A DNA stretch of 64,000 nucleotides from Rhodococcus koreensis (GCF_900105905.1 NZ_FNSV01000005.1:2790001-2854000); one strand, 5' to 3'; shown: positions 52,471 to 61,496, numbered from the stretch's first letter. The notes: generated by a model not told the origin, from the letters alone. Numbers and translations: made by a program.

Positions 52471-53769
52471 TCAGAGAAGTATATCTCCGCAGGTACCTCC
52501 GGCCGCTACGTCCCCGACGTCCAATTCGAGGCGGTCCTCGTCGAGCCGGACCACCCGAACGGTGCGCGTGTCGCCCGCCGCCGTGGTCACCTCGAGCCGC
52601 CCGTCGTCGTCCGCGGGCACCCACGTTCCCTCCCGTGGTTCGTCGGCGTCGCCCCGGCCGATCGCCCAGTCGACGAACGAGCCGTCCGGCCGGAATTCGA
52701 TACCGCCCCGCCCCCGCGCCCGCGGGAAGTCGAATCCGGCGGGCCGGTACACGCGGACACCGTCGTGGTCCTCCTCGAAGGAATGCCGCCAGCGTCCCGC
52801 CGCGCCCGGGGCCACCAGTGCGGAGACGGCCGGACTCGCTGCCCGTCCGGTCCACAACGCCTTCCGGACGCCGTCCAGGCACGCGCCCATCCGGACGCCC
52901 TGCCCCTTGGTGAACATCACCATCCCCGCGTCGTCCGTGTAGTCCATGTAATCCATGAACAGGTCGCCATGGGGGCCGTTCCCGCAACTGATGTGCGGGA
53001 AGCGTGGCATCCCGACGTTCTGCCCGCCCTGATTGGGGGTGTCGGCGACCTCGTCGGAGCCCCGGCACCCGGTGCCGTCGTCGCCCCAGATATGGAAGAG
53101 GTTGAGGTAGTGCCCGATCTCGTGGGTCGCGGTGCGGCCGAGGTTGAACGGGGCCCGCGCGGTGCCCGTCGTGCCGAACGCGGTGTACGTGATCACAACG
53201 CCGTCGGTGGCGACGGGGCCGCCGGGGAACTGCGCATAGCCGAGCAGGCCACCGCCGAGGGCGCAGACCCAGATGTTGAGGTATCTCTGCGTCGGCCACG
53301 GGTCGGCGCCACCGGTCTCCGCGGACTTCACACCGTCGTTCTGGTCGAACGAGTCGACTTCGGTTGTGGTGCGGGTGATTCCGTTCGACGGCCGCCCGTC
53401 CGGGCCGGTGTCGGCGAGGAAGAATTCGATGCCGGCGTCGCCGATCAGCTGCTCGAAGACGGGCGGAACGGTGTCGATGTCGTCGTTGGTGGCGCGGAAG
53501 TCCTTGTTGAGCACCATGATCTGGCTCTCGACCTGCGCGTCGGAAATGTTCTGCGCCGCTGTCGTCGACACCACGTGCACGACGACCGGAATCCGGACCG
53601 GTCCGCGGGCGGCGATCGACTGCAACGGCTCCAGTTCGATGCTCTGGTTCTCGATCTCCGATCGGGCGATGCGATACGACTCCGACTCGGTCAGCAGCCG
53701 GCGGTGCACGTCCATCGCCCCGCACGTGCGGCGGGTCGGCAGATCGGCCGCTGATTCGTTGGTGCTCAT
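52471..53769 (-). CDS. M43 (pappalysin-like) zinc metalloprotease without signal peptide
   Basis: A 432-residue metzincin. The zinc site HEIGHYLNLFH (His216, Glu217, His220, His226) and the Met-turn region YMDYTDD (Met275) are complete, so it should be active. RRTCGAMDVHRRLLTES near the start is the pattern normally found just after the signal peptide in secreted M43 proteases, yet no signal or membrane helix precedes it. A C-terminal domain (about 325-432; WRHSFEEDHDGVRVYRPAGF, ARGRGGIEFRPDGSF) is a beta-rich module I cannot name. ATG 53769 has GGAAGGG upstream, and the gene starts 22 bp after the trypsin-nuclease stop. Last gene of the four-gene operon. Confidence 0.88.
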   Translation of the reverse strand: MSTNESAADLPTRRTCGAMDVHRRLLTESESYRIARSEIENQSIELEPLQSIAARGPVRIPVVVHVVSTTAAQNISDAQVESQIMVLNKDFRATNDDIDTVPPVFEQLIGDAGIEFFLADTGPDGRPSNGITRTTTEVDSFDQNDGVKSAETGGADPWPTQRYLNIWVCALGGGLLGYAQFPGGPVATDGVVITYTAFGTTGTARAPFNLGRTATHEIGHYLNLFHIWGDDGTGCRGSDEVADTPNQGGQNVGMPRFPHISCGNGPHGDLFMDYMDYTDDAGMVMFTKGQGVRMGACLDGVRKALWTGRAASPAVSALVAPGAAGRWRHSFEEDHDGVRVYRPAGFDFPRARGRGGIEFRPDGSFVDWAIGRGDADEPREGTWVPADDDGRLEVTTAAGDTRTVRVVRLDEDRLELDVGDVAAGGTCGDILL

Positions 53770-53791
53770 GACGTCGGGTTCCCTTCCGGTT

Positions 53792-55717
53792 TCAGAGGAT
53801 CAGGTCCTGAGGGCGGATCAGTTCGCGGGGCAGGCTGCTCGCCTCGATTCGTTCGAGCGGGTCGGCCGCGATGTAGGGGTCCAGGCCCAGACCGGTCAAC
53901 TGTGCGATCCGCCGGACGGGTACCTGGAACGTGCGGTACGCGCCGTAGGAGAACGCCTCCTCCCCCTCGGCGAACTCGTCGAGCAGGGCGGCCTGGCTGA
54001 GCAGGTATCCGGTGACCGAGAGGCTGCCGTCCTGCTTCACCATGGCGACCGTCTTCCAGAACTGCCGTGGCAGCGCCACACCGCGATACTTCGGGTCGTC
54101 CGGTGCGAGAACGGGCCCGGTCACGACGGTGACGGCGAGATCGGCGTTGTCCGCGTTCTTCAGGACGTAGTCCTCGAGGCCCAGCCACAGCGTCTGTCCC
54201 GCGTTGAAACTGTGGTGTTGCGGAGTGCAATTGGTGAAGTGGAACGTGTCGTCGTTCGCCGCTTTGGCCAGCGGGCCCCAGGCCGGGTCGAGACGCCGCA
54301 CGAGGTGCCCCCGGTCGAGCGGATTGTCGCGGTACACGTCCTCCCCCGTCTGCTGATCGGCGGGAAGCCGGGGGTCGAGAATCCATCTGTCGCTGTCGCG
54401 CCGGGGGCTCTGCGACTGCCGCCCGTCGATGTTCACGGCGGTGAACAGTGCCAGTGCCCGCTCGCGGTGCATCACGACGCTGAAGTGGTGATATTTCAAC
54501 TCCGGTGACGCCACCGCAGGCACCTCGGGCCGCGGGAGTGGTAGCGGCACCCGCAGGAAGCTCTCGTCGTACCCACCCCGGGTGCCGTAGTTCGGATCGA
54601 CCGAGATCGCTTCCGGCGCGGCGGCCGGTGACTCGACGGATCCGAGGCGCAACGTGATCTCCAGGGGAACCCGGACGGTCACCTCCCGTGCCTGTTCGAA
54701 CTCCGGGCGGACCGCCGGCACCGTCCGCTCGGCGCCGAGGATCTCGTCGACGAGGTCCCGCCACTGCGGGGTCAGGTTCTGCGCACGCACGTATTCGAGT
54801 ATGCGGCTGATCCGCACCCCTTCGTTGAGGACTCCACCGAACTCGGTGTGCTGCGGCGCACGCACACTCGCGTGGTGCAGGGCGACCACCTCCCACTGGT
54901 CGTTGAACACCGGTGAACCCGACGATCCGGGTTCGGTGTCGGCCGAGTAGTGCAGGAACCGTTCGGGAATGTCGACGATGCGGTTCTCCCGCAGCGCGAT
55001 CTGCTTCTTCTCGCCGCGGGGATGCTGCACGATGGTCACGAACTCGCCGATCACGGCCTTGCCCTCCGCCTGGATCAACGGGCTGAAACCGAACTGCGCG
55101 AGCGTCCCGGGCTCGGCCCCGACCGCGACCAGCGCGAAATCACGTTCCCGGTCGGCGAGGTAGAACCGCCCCGGATCCAGCGGAAACATCTGCACGGGCC
55201 GCGGTTTTCCGTCGACGCCGTCCTGGTAGTCGAACTCGATCACGCTGCTGCGGGCGATGTCGGCATCCGGCAGCACGTGGTGGTTGGTCAGCAGCAGGGC
55301 AGGTGAGACGAGGAAACCGGTGCCGTAGCCCTGCAGGGTTCCCCGTGCGTCGCGGATATTCACCCGTCCGATGGACCGGGCGGCGGCGACGCCGGCATCG
55401 AGGTAGCGGGCGCCGACGAAATCTGCTGTGCCCACGATCTTCTCGAGAATCCGATCCGGGAGGGTGTCCGACGCCCAGCCGTCCTCGCCATAGTAGCGAC
55501 CGAGCCGGTCCACCCGCTTCGCGATCCGTTCGGGCGTATCCGCCGCGGCAACCCCGCCGGGACCGTTGAGCGCCTCCACGTGCTCGCCGCGCTGGGGTGC
55601 CCGTTCCCGCGCACGCAGTTCTGCCGCATCGTGTTGTCGTTGCCGTTCCGCCTCGAACGTTCCCGCAGGCGTCGCGCGCTGCGACTGCCCGTCTCCGATG
55701 TTGTCGACGATGGTCAT
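53792..55717 (-). CDS. Trypsin-like protease fused to EndoG-type nuclease
   Basis: A 641-residue two-enzyme fusion. Residues 1-110 are charged and helical. Residues about 120-310 are a V8/trypsin-like protease: His147 (LLLTNHHVL), Asp193 (RDFALVAV) and Ser266 (TEPGSSGSPVFN). Residues about 405-610 are a DNA/RNA non-specific endonuclease: DRGH with His471 (NPLDRGHLVRR), Asn496 (HFTNCTPQ) and Glu515 (LWLGLEDYV). Both active sites look complete. There is no signal peptide, so if active it would be dangerous to its own cell and is presumably kept inhibited. ATG 55717 has a GAGG site; the gap to the upstream CHAT gene is 82 bp. Confidence 0.9.
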   Translation of the reverse strand: MTIVDNIGDGQSQRATPAGTFEAERQRQHDAAELRARERAPQRGEHVEALNGPGGVAAADTPERIAKRVDRLGRYYGEDGWASDTLPDRILEKIVGTADFVGARYLDAGVAAARSIGRVNIRDARGTLQGYGTGFLVSPALLLTNHHVLPDADIARSSVIEFDYQDGVDGKPRPVQMFPLDPGRFYLADRERDFALVAVGAEPGTLAQFGFSPLIQAEGKAVIGEFVTIVQHPRGEKKQIALRENRIVDIPERFLHYSADTEPGSSGSPVFNDQWEVVALHHASVRAPQHTEFGGVLNEGVRISRILEYVRAQNLTPQWRDLVDEILGAERTVPAVRPEFEQAREVTVRVPLEITLRLGSVESPAAAPEAISVDPNYGTRGGYDESFLRVPLPLPRPEVPAVASPELKYHHFSVVMHRERALALFTAVNIDGRQSQSPRRDSDRWILDPRLPADQQTGEDVYRDNPLDRGHLVRRLDPAWGPLAKAANDDTFHFTNCTPQHHSFNAGQTLWLGLEDYVLKNADNADLAVTVVTGPVLAPDDPKYRGVALPRQFWKTVAMVKQDGSLSVTGYLLSQAALLDEFAEGEEAFSYGAYRTFQVPVRRIAQLTGLGLDPYIAADPLERIEASSLPRELIRPQDLIL

Positions 55718-55799
55718 GACTCGGTCCTCACGTAGGCGGCGGCTCGGTGCTGTGCCTGCCAGCCTTCGCGCCGCGGGCGGACCGGTCATGCGTAGCCGA

Positions 55800-58757
55800 C
55801 TACTCGTTTCTCGGTCCGACCGCGGCGCCGGCGCGTTCGTACTGTTCGACGCCGTTCCGGACGACCCGCCGAATGCGGTTGCCGTCGGCCACCAGGGCGT
55901 CGAGCAGCGGAACCGCCAGTTCCGGGCGGATCGGGATTTCCGCGAGCAACTGCCCGAGTTCGAGTGCGTCCGATCCGAGTGCTGCGACGACGACCTCCCG
56001 CCGCGCGCTGTCCAGTGCCGCTTCGACGTCGAGTTGCTTCGCGGTGTCACCCCGTGCCGTCGGTATCGGTGTCGCCGTCTCGACCAGCAGCGCCCGGACG
56101 TCCCGCGCGGCCAGGTCGCGGTCGGTCGCCCAGACCAGCATCGCCGCGACGGCCACGTACAGCGCGGCGAAGGTCGTGCCCTCCATCTCCGGCCGGTCGA
56201 CGAGCCGCTCGCACGTCGTCCCGGTGATCGTCCGCGGCGCGTAGACGTCGGGTTTGCCCGCGTCGGGGAAGTACGGGGTTTCGTGGGTGAGGGTGCCGTC
56301 GTCCTCGACGGCACCGACGGCGAACGCGTCCGCACTCCACGCGGGATACGCCGGTTCGTCGGAGTGGTCACCCGAGACGATCACGAGTCGGCCGTCGCCG
56401 ACCAGGCGCGCGATGACGGCGTTCTGCGCGTCGGACGGGACCGCGTTGCCGTAGTCGAACACCAGGATGTTCGCGTCGGCGAGGCCGGCGTCCTCCATCC
56501 ACCGGCAGACGTCGCGCTCGGACGGGACACCGTTTGCGAAGGCCAGCTCCTGGGGCAGGAGTTCGGCCAGCGCCGATTCGCCCTGCCCCATCTCGCCGGA
56601 CACCACCCGGCCCGGAACGTCGTGCCGGATGGCGCATTGTGTGACGGCCACCGCGATCTCCTCACGCCGCCCGGCGGTGAACGGTCCCGCCACCGCCAAC
56701 CGCAGTGCGTGCCGCACCGGCGCCGCGGCTGCCGCCTCGGCCTCGGGTGCCCCGGAGCCGGCGCCGAAGAAGTCGGACCCGTTCGACACCGGCAGCGCCG
56801 GCTTCGCGGCACCGACACCGAGTTGCCGGACGAGCAGCGGCAGGTCCCGCGGTTCGAAGGTGCCGTCCTGGGCGGCGAGATCCGCCAGCTGCTCCCACAG
56901 TTCCAGGTGCCGCACGTCGGTGTAGAGCCGGGAGAGATCCTGCTCCGGGTAACGCGTCAGCGTGGGCAGATTGCGCCGGATCCATTGCCACACTTCGGGC
57001 CAGGACAGGGCGTCGAGGCGGATCGTGCGCACTTCCGCGGCGCGGAGCGACTCGGTCAGTCCGGCGAGTTCCCCAGTGGTCGCCACGGCGAGCCGCGCGT
57101 CGCCCCGACGCTCTGTCAACAGGACCAAGGCGTCGAGGAGGTCCGAGGCGCCGGGGGCGTCGCCGACAAGCAGGTCGCCGTCGTCGACGACGATCGCGGT
57201 GGGGACTTCGGTGAGGTCGTCGAGTAGCCGCTCCCACCAGTCACCGGCGCTGAGCCTGCCGGGCCGGGCGGTGCGGACCCCGGCGTCGTCCATCAGCTCG
57301 GCGACGATCCGGGACAGTTCGCGGAGCGGGTCGGGTTTCGCGAGCAGCCGTTTCGCGCTGACGAACAGATGCGCGATCTGCGGTTCGAGCTCCTCGAGCA
57401 CGCGGTCCAGGAGGGCGGTCTTTCCGGTGGAGGGCATCCCGACCACGTGCAGCAACCGGGCGGACGTCCGCCCGGACAGCACGTCCACCCCCTCGCGCAG
57501 TTCCGCTAGGCGGGAGATGAAGCGGAGTTCGCCCTGGCGGATCCCGATCCGCCGCGAGATCCGCCGGGGCGAGGGTTCCGGCCGCGCTTTCGCGTCCGGG
57601 TCGATGATCGCGCCGGGCTCGCTCCCGCCGACGAACAGGCAGGGCACCGCCCAGTCGAGCAGGGGGTCGCCGCTGTTCTCGTCGCCGTTGATCGCGAGCC
57701 GCGCCAGCCGCAACGCCTCCGCGACGGGCTGGCCGGCGGTCAGCGCCTCGTAGAAGAAGCGCGTCAGCAGTCGCTCCGTCCGGAACGGCAGCACCGCCTG
57801 CATGCCGATCACCATCGGGCACGCATCACGCACACAGATGTCGGCCGAGGACAGCGGCCCCGGCCACGGGTCGTCGTCGGTGGCCCCGTCCGGCGCGCGG
57901 GCCGTCTCGCACCCCGCGAACACCGCCAGCCGGAGGTCCGGCAGCTGCTGCAACAGCAACGCGAACTCCTGGCTCGGCAGCAGCATCCCGCGGCCGTTGC
58001 GCCGCTCCACCTTCAGACCGTCCGGATTGGCGTGCCCGAGATAGTGGAAGAGGTGAAACCCTCGTCTCTGCATGCCCATTCGACTGCGAAGACGTTCGAC
58101 GGACGGACGGTCCTCGACCACCACCCGGAGCAGACCACGGTCGACCAGGGGCCGCAGTTCCGACAGCAGGCTGCGTTTCTCGGCGTACAGGTCGAACGGG
58201 GCCTCGGAATCCTCCGGGCCCTCCCGCAGCGGACTCGACATCACCAGCAGGAGATTGAGCGGCGGCTCGATCGGCGTATGCCGGATCGGGTACGTGCGCG
58301 ACCGTCCGGACCGCACCACGTGGACGTCGCGTGCCATGGCGAGGAACTGGTCGGGGCGTTGCGGATCCAGCAGCAACTCCCACGGCCAGGCGCACACTTC
58401 CTGCGGCGCGGCGAGGATCCGCACGAGGAGCTGAGTTCCCGCCCTCCCGGCGATTCCCCGGCTCTGCTGCAACAGCGTTTCGATGTCGGGGATCCCGAAC
58501 ACCAGGTCCGTCAGCACTTTCCCGACGTCGAGCGCGTGGGCCGCGGCGTCGGTGCGCGCGTGCCGGACGGTGTCGGTCAGCCATCCGGACGGCGCGTCGA
58601 TCGTCTTTCCCGTGACGTCGTTCGGCAGTTTCCATTCCGGGATCTCTCGCCGCACCGCGAACACCGACCCCATCCAGGACTGCGCCGACAGCCAGACGTG
58701 GTCGCCCGCCCGGAGGACGCTGATCTCCAGTTCCTCGAAACCGGTTGCGGGTCTCAT
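55800..58757 (-). CDS. CHAT protease - P-loop ATPase - pseudo-subtilisin fusion
   Basis: A 985-residue protein. Residues about 85-380 are a CHAT (caspase-like) peptidase: dyad His242 (FHYLGHANPDG) and Cys283 (LAVFAGCETAR), with WPWELLLDP as a family segment. Residues about 405-650 are a P-loop ATPase with VVGMPSTGKTALL (Walker A 440-447) and AIVVDDGDLL (Walker B). Residues about 684-900 follow the last two thirds of a subtilisin (LVIVSGDHSD, AFAVGAVEDDG, KPDVYAPRTI, EGTTFAALYVAVAAML). However, the catalytic Ser is Thr and the oxyanion Asn is Asp, so this part is probably an inactive binding domain. The C-terminus is helical. ATG 58757; its AGGAG overlaps the stop of the lipase gene. A sensor/protease role is inferred. 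Confidence 0.88.
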   Translation of the reverse strand: MRPATGFEELEISVLRAGDHVWLSAQSWMGSVFAVRREIPEWKLPNDVTGKTIDAPSGWLTDTVRHARTDAAAHALDVGKVLTDLVFGIPDIETLLQQSRGIAGRAGTQLLVRILAAPQEVCAWPWELLLDPQRPDQFLAMARDVHVVRSGRSRTYPIRHTPIEPPLNLLLVMSSPLREGPEDSEAPFDLYAEKRSLLSELRPLVDRGLLRVVVEDRPSVERLRSRMGMQRRGFHLFHYLGHANPDGLKVERRNGRGMLLPSQEFALLLQQLPDLRLAVFAGCETARAPDGATDDDPWPGPLSSADICVRDACPMVIGMQAVLPFRTERLLTRFFYEALTAGQPVAEALRLARLAINGDENSGDPLLDWAVPCLFVGGSEPGAIIDPDAKARPEPSPRRISRRIGIRQGELRFISRLAELREGVDVLSGRTSARLLHVVGMPSTGKTALLDRVLEELEPQIAHLFVSAKRLLAKPDPLRELSRIVAELMDDAGVRTARPGRLSAGDWWERLLDDLTEVPTAIVVDDGDLLVGDAPGASDLLDALVLLTERRGDARLAVATTGELAGLTESLRAAEVRTIRLDALSWPEVWQWIRRNLPTLTRYPEQDLSRLYTDVRHLELWEQLADLAAQDGTFEPRDLPLLVRQLGVGAAKPALPVSNGSDFFGAGSGAPEAEAAAAAPVRHALRLAVAGPFTAGRREEIAVAVTQCAIRHDVPGRVVSGEMGQGESALAELLPQELAFANGVPSERDVCRWMEDAGLADANILVFDYGNAVPSDAQNAVIARLVGDGRLVIVSGDHSDEPAYPAWSADAFAVGAVEDDGTLTHETPYFPDAGKPDVYAPRTITGTTCERLVDRPEMEGTTFAALYVAVAAMLVWATDRDLAARDVRALLVETATPIPTARGDTAKQLDVEAALDSARREVVVAALGSDALELGQLLAEIPIRPELAVPLLDALVADGNRIRRVVRNGVEQYERAGAAVGPRNE

Positions 58758-58769
58758 GTTTCCGCGCTC

Positions 58770-60170
58770 CTAGGCGTCCACGGACCGGGCGATCTCGTCG
58801 AGGTCGACCACACTCGCGACGTCGGTGACCGGGTGCACCCCGGGCGCGCGCACGGTGATCCGGTAATCCTGGGCGGATAATCCGTCGAGGACTGCCTGCT
58901 GCCAGCCGTCGACGGCCGGCGACAACGGGTGCCGCCTGCCCGGACCGCCTGCGACGGGCTCGACCGACGCGACCAGTCGAGCGCCCCCGGCACCGGTTCG
59001 TGCGCGGATCACCAGCGGCTCGGTGGTCGTGACGTCGTCGACCTCCAGCGCCACCGATTCGTTCACCGCCGGAAACACGTTCGGGGGCGCGAGAACTGCG
59101 GTGGTCAGGATCCCGCCCACATGGTCGAGCACCGGGTCGTCGTTCTGCAGGGATCCGTGCCGCTGGCTGAAGAACGCCGCGTTCTTCCATCCCGTCATGA
59201 GCTCGTGCGGGGTGGCCGACAGCTTCGGCACGGTGCCGTCGCCGCCGCTCTCGCCGGGCCCGCGGACGGTCATCGTCTCGACCTTCGACCCGGCGAGCCG
59301 GGCGGCCCATTTGGTGGGCTGGAAGTCGCCGATCACCGGACGGATGTCGTAGCCCTGGGGTTCCGACTTCAGCCGCGCGTCGACGGCGTCGCGCAGGCCC
59401 CGGTGCAGGCGCACCGCCGCGCCCATCCGGCCGGCGTCGAGTCCCGTGCCCGACCAGTCGAGCGCCGTGTCGTCGAGTGCGCGCCACGACCCGTCGTCAC
59501 CCGCCATGCACCGATACGACGGCAGCAACTGGTAGGCGGACGTGAACGACCCGATCAGCGCACCGAGGTCCACGGTGAACGGACCCCAGCCCTTGCGGAA
59601 TCCGTTGACGAGGAAGTCGAGCGCGTTGACCGAACCCGAGTACGGGGTGCCGAACGTGACCAGGGTGCGGGTGTCGCGCCACCCGTCCAGCAGTTCGAGG
59701 AACAGTCGGGCGACGATTCCGCCCATGGAGTGGCACACCAGCACGAGCTTGGCGTCCGTGTTGCCCGACTTCTCGCGCCACCGCGCCAGCCAGTCGTGGG
59801 ATCGCCGGGCCAGCGTGCGGGCCGCCACCCGGTTGTCGCGCCGCCAGTCGTAGGGCAGTTCGAAATAGTTGTCGCCGGGAACGGCCCCGAATCGGCGGAC
59901 CAAGTCGTCGCGGAACTTCGTATAGCCGTCGATCTTCCAGTCCAGCCCGGGAACGAAGTGGAAGTCCGGTACCAGCCGGGTGGCCACGACGCCGTCGCCG
60001 AGGTCGTCGACGTCCGGGTCGTCGCCGTCGAGTTTCAGTGTTTTGATATTTCTGCCCAGCGAGAGCACGCTCGCCAGCGCGACGCCCGGTGTCGGTGCCC
60101 ACACGTCTTTGCCGTCACGCGCGAGGACCGACCCGCCGATACCGGGCAACAACACGACGACGTCTTTCAT
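58770..60170 (-). CDS. LCAT-like lipase/acyltransferase, first gene of the protease operon
   Basis: A 466-residue alpha/beta hydrolase of the lecithin:cholesterol acyltransferase family. The oxyanion loop VVLLPGIGGSVL comes first, then nucleophile Ser148 in LVCHSMGGIVAR, Asp311 in SGGDGTVPKLSA and His338 in SQRHGSLQNDD. GTPYSGSVNALDF is a further family mark. A beta-rich C-terminal domain (about 365-466) with LEVDDVTTTEPLVIRA and YRITVRAPG may bind a partner. No signal peptide, so it would act on inner-leaflet lipid or cytoplasmic esters. I chose ATG 60170, where homology begins. The gene is coupled to the CHAT gene by a shared stop/ribosome-binding site. Confidence 0.88.
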   Translation of the reverse strand: MKDVVVLLPGIGGSVLARDGKDVWAPTPGVALASVLSLGRNIKTLKLDGDDPDVDDLGDGVVATRLVPDFHFVPGLDWKIDGYTKFRDDLVRRFGAVPGDNYFELPYDWRRDNRVAARTLARRSHDWLARWREKSGNTDAKLVLVCHSMGGIVARLFLELLDGWRDTRTLVTFGTPYSGSVNALDFLVNGFRKGWGPFTVDLGALIGSFTSAYQLLPSYRCMAGDDGSWRALDDTALDWSGTGLDAGRMGAAVRLHRGLRDAVDARLKSEPQGYDIRPVIGDFQPTKWAARLAGSKVETMTVRGPGESGGDGTVPKLSATPHELMTGWKNAAFFSQRHGSLQNDDPVLDHVGGILTTAVLAPPNVFPAVNESVALEVDDVTTTEPLVIRARTGAGGARLVASVEPVAGGPGRRHPLSPAVDGWQQAVLDGLSAQDYRITVRAPGVHPVTDVASVVDLDEIARSVDA

Positions 60171-60293
60171 GGCGGCCTCCGGGATCGAACGCCCAGGAGA
60201 GGGCGGCTTCGAATCCCAGTCTTCTCTTCCTCGCCGCAATACACACGAGTAGCGGACCACTCGGTTTGCAGTTTTTCGGCGGGCCGCCGACGC
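60171..60293 (-). promoter_or_regulatory. Promoter region of the four-gene protease/nuclease/lipase operon
   Basis: The 123-bp gap between dcd and the lipase gene must hold the operon promoter unless the operon reads through from dcd. On the minus strand TTGCAA (near 60270) is followed by TA-containing stretches (GTGTATTG), but spacing is poor and no strong promoter stands out. A GGCGG hairpin-like stretch lies just after dcd at 60280-60292, without a T-tract. Confidence 0.3.
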
Positions 60294-60863
60294 TCAGCGT
60301 TGCGCGAAGTTGAGGTAGGCCTTCGACGGCGTCGGGCCGCGCTGGCCCTGGTACTTGGAGCCGACGGCCGAGCTGCCGTACGGGTGCTCCGCCGCGCTCG
60401 ACAGTCGCAGCAGGCACAGCTGGCCGATCTTCATCCCCGGCCACAGGGTGATGGGCAGGTTCGCGACATTGGAGAGTTCCAGCGTGATGTGCCCGTTGAA
60501 ACCCGGGTCGATGAACCCGGCGGTCGAGTGCGTGAGCAGTCCGAGGCGGCCGAGCGAGGACTTGCCCTCGAGGCGTCCCGCCAGGTCGTCGGGCAGCGAG
60601 CACACTTCCAGCGTGGAACCGAGGACGAACTCGCCGGGGTGCAGAACGAACGGCTCCCCCTCCGCCGGCTCGACCAGCGTGGTCAGCTCGTCCTGCCGCT
60701 GAGCTGGGTCGATGTGCGTGTAGCGGGTGTTGTTGAACACCCGGAACAGGCTGTCGAGGCGCACATCCACGCTTGAGGGCTGGACCATCGAATCGTCGAA
60801 CGGGTCGATGCCCAGACGTCCAGTGGAAATTGCGGTACGGAGATCGCGATCGGAGAGGAGCAC
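60294..60863 (-). CDS. dcd: dCTP deaminase (Dcd), probably bifunctional with dUTPase
   Basis: A 189-residue trimeric enzyme that turns dCTP into dUTP and, in the mycobacterial form, on to dUMP for thymidylate synthesis. It starts [20 protein letters not shown]. The active-site segments are [12 protein letters not shown] (Ser102, Arg106) and [20 protein letters not shown] (Ala115, Glu129), matching the mycobacterial enzyme. The start is GTG 60863. A TAACCT box ends 6 nt upstream with no ribosome-binding site, so the message is probably leaderless. Confidence 0.95.
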   Translation of the reverse strand: MLLSDRDLRTAISTGRLGIDPFDDSMVQPSSVDVRLDSLFRVFNNTRYTHIDPAQRQDELTTLVEPAEGEPFVLHPGEFVLGSTLEVCSLPDDLAGRLEGKSSLGRLGLLTHSTAGFIDPGFNGHITLELSNVANLPITLWPGMKIGQLCLLRLSSAAEHPYGSSAVGSKYQGQRGPTPSKAYLNFAQR

Positions 60864-60872
60864 AGGTAGAGG

Positions 60873-61496
60873 TTAACGGGTGTGGATGGCCATCGAGAGC
60901 AGCAGTTCGGTGCAGGTATCCACCAGCTCCTCCTCGGGGAGCGTCACGGTCCCGTTCAGCCATGCCGTCAGGGTCTGGGCGAGGCCGCCGACCATGAAGT
61001 GCGCGGCGAGGTCGAGGCGCGGGCTCTCGGCCACCTCGTAGTACCCGACCGTCTGCTTCGTGACCAGGCCCGCGAACAGTCGCGAGCTGTCGAGGCGACG
61101 CTGGGCCAGCACCGCGCTCGACTGCGCCACCGAGAACATCAGCCGGCCGTGCCGCGGATCCTCGGCAACCTCCCGCACGATGTTGCGGACCCCGGCGCGG
61201 ACGATCTCCCGCTCCCCCGGCCCGGCGTTCGTCACGGCGTCCAGGGTGCTCGTTGCGATGCGTTCCACGACGTGGTCGTAGACGGCGACGGTCAGCGCGT
61301 CGCGGTCGGGGAAGCTCTCGTAGAAGTAACGGGTGGCGAGCCCGGCCTGCTTGCAGACTCCGCGCACGGTCAGGGCGTGGTCGCCGTCCGCGCTGCCGAG
61401 CAGGTCGAGTCCGGCCTCGATGAGCTGGCTGCGTCGATCCGATCGACGCTGGTCACCCTCTTGGCCGCCGTACACCCTGTCCGACGCGATTGCCAT
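60873..61496 (-). CDS. TetR-family regulator
   Basis: A 207-residue regulator. The N-terminal HTH (RRSQLIEAGLDLLGSADGDH, then LTVRGVCKQAGLATRYFYES) is clear, followed by an all-helical ligand domain ending LVDTCTELLLSMAIHTR. ATG 61496 is used. It is divergent from the MpaB-family oxygenase gene, and a 12-bp perfect palindrome lies in the 94-bp gap, so it probably controls both genes. Confidence 0.9.
   Translation of the reverse strand: MAIASDRVYGGQEGDQRRSDRRSQLIEAGLDLLGSADGDHALTVRGVCKQAGLATRYFYESFPDRDALTVAVYDHVVERIATSTLDAVTNAGPGEREIVRAGVRNIVREVAEDPRHGRLMFSVAQSSAVLAQRRLDSSRLFAGLVTKQTVGYYEVAESPRLDLAAHFMVGGLAQTLTAWLNGTVTLPEEELVDTCTELLLSMAIHTR

Noticed and set aside
60171..60235. tRNA-like GGGATCGAAC stretch before the lipase gene
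   Set aside because: It resembles part of a T arm but no acceptor, anticodon or D arm can be folded around it.
53273..60776. Long plus-strand open frames opposite the protease operon (for example 53273-54508, 55566-57227, 58929-60776)
   Set aside because: The minus-strand proteins have complete catalytic motifs and operon-like spacing. The plus frames are low-complexity shadows.
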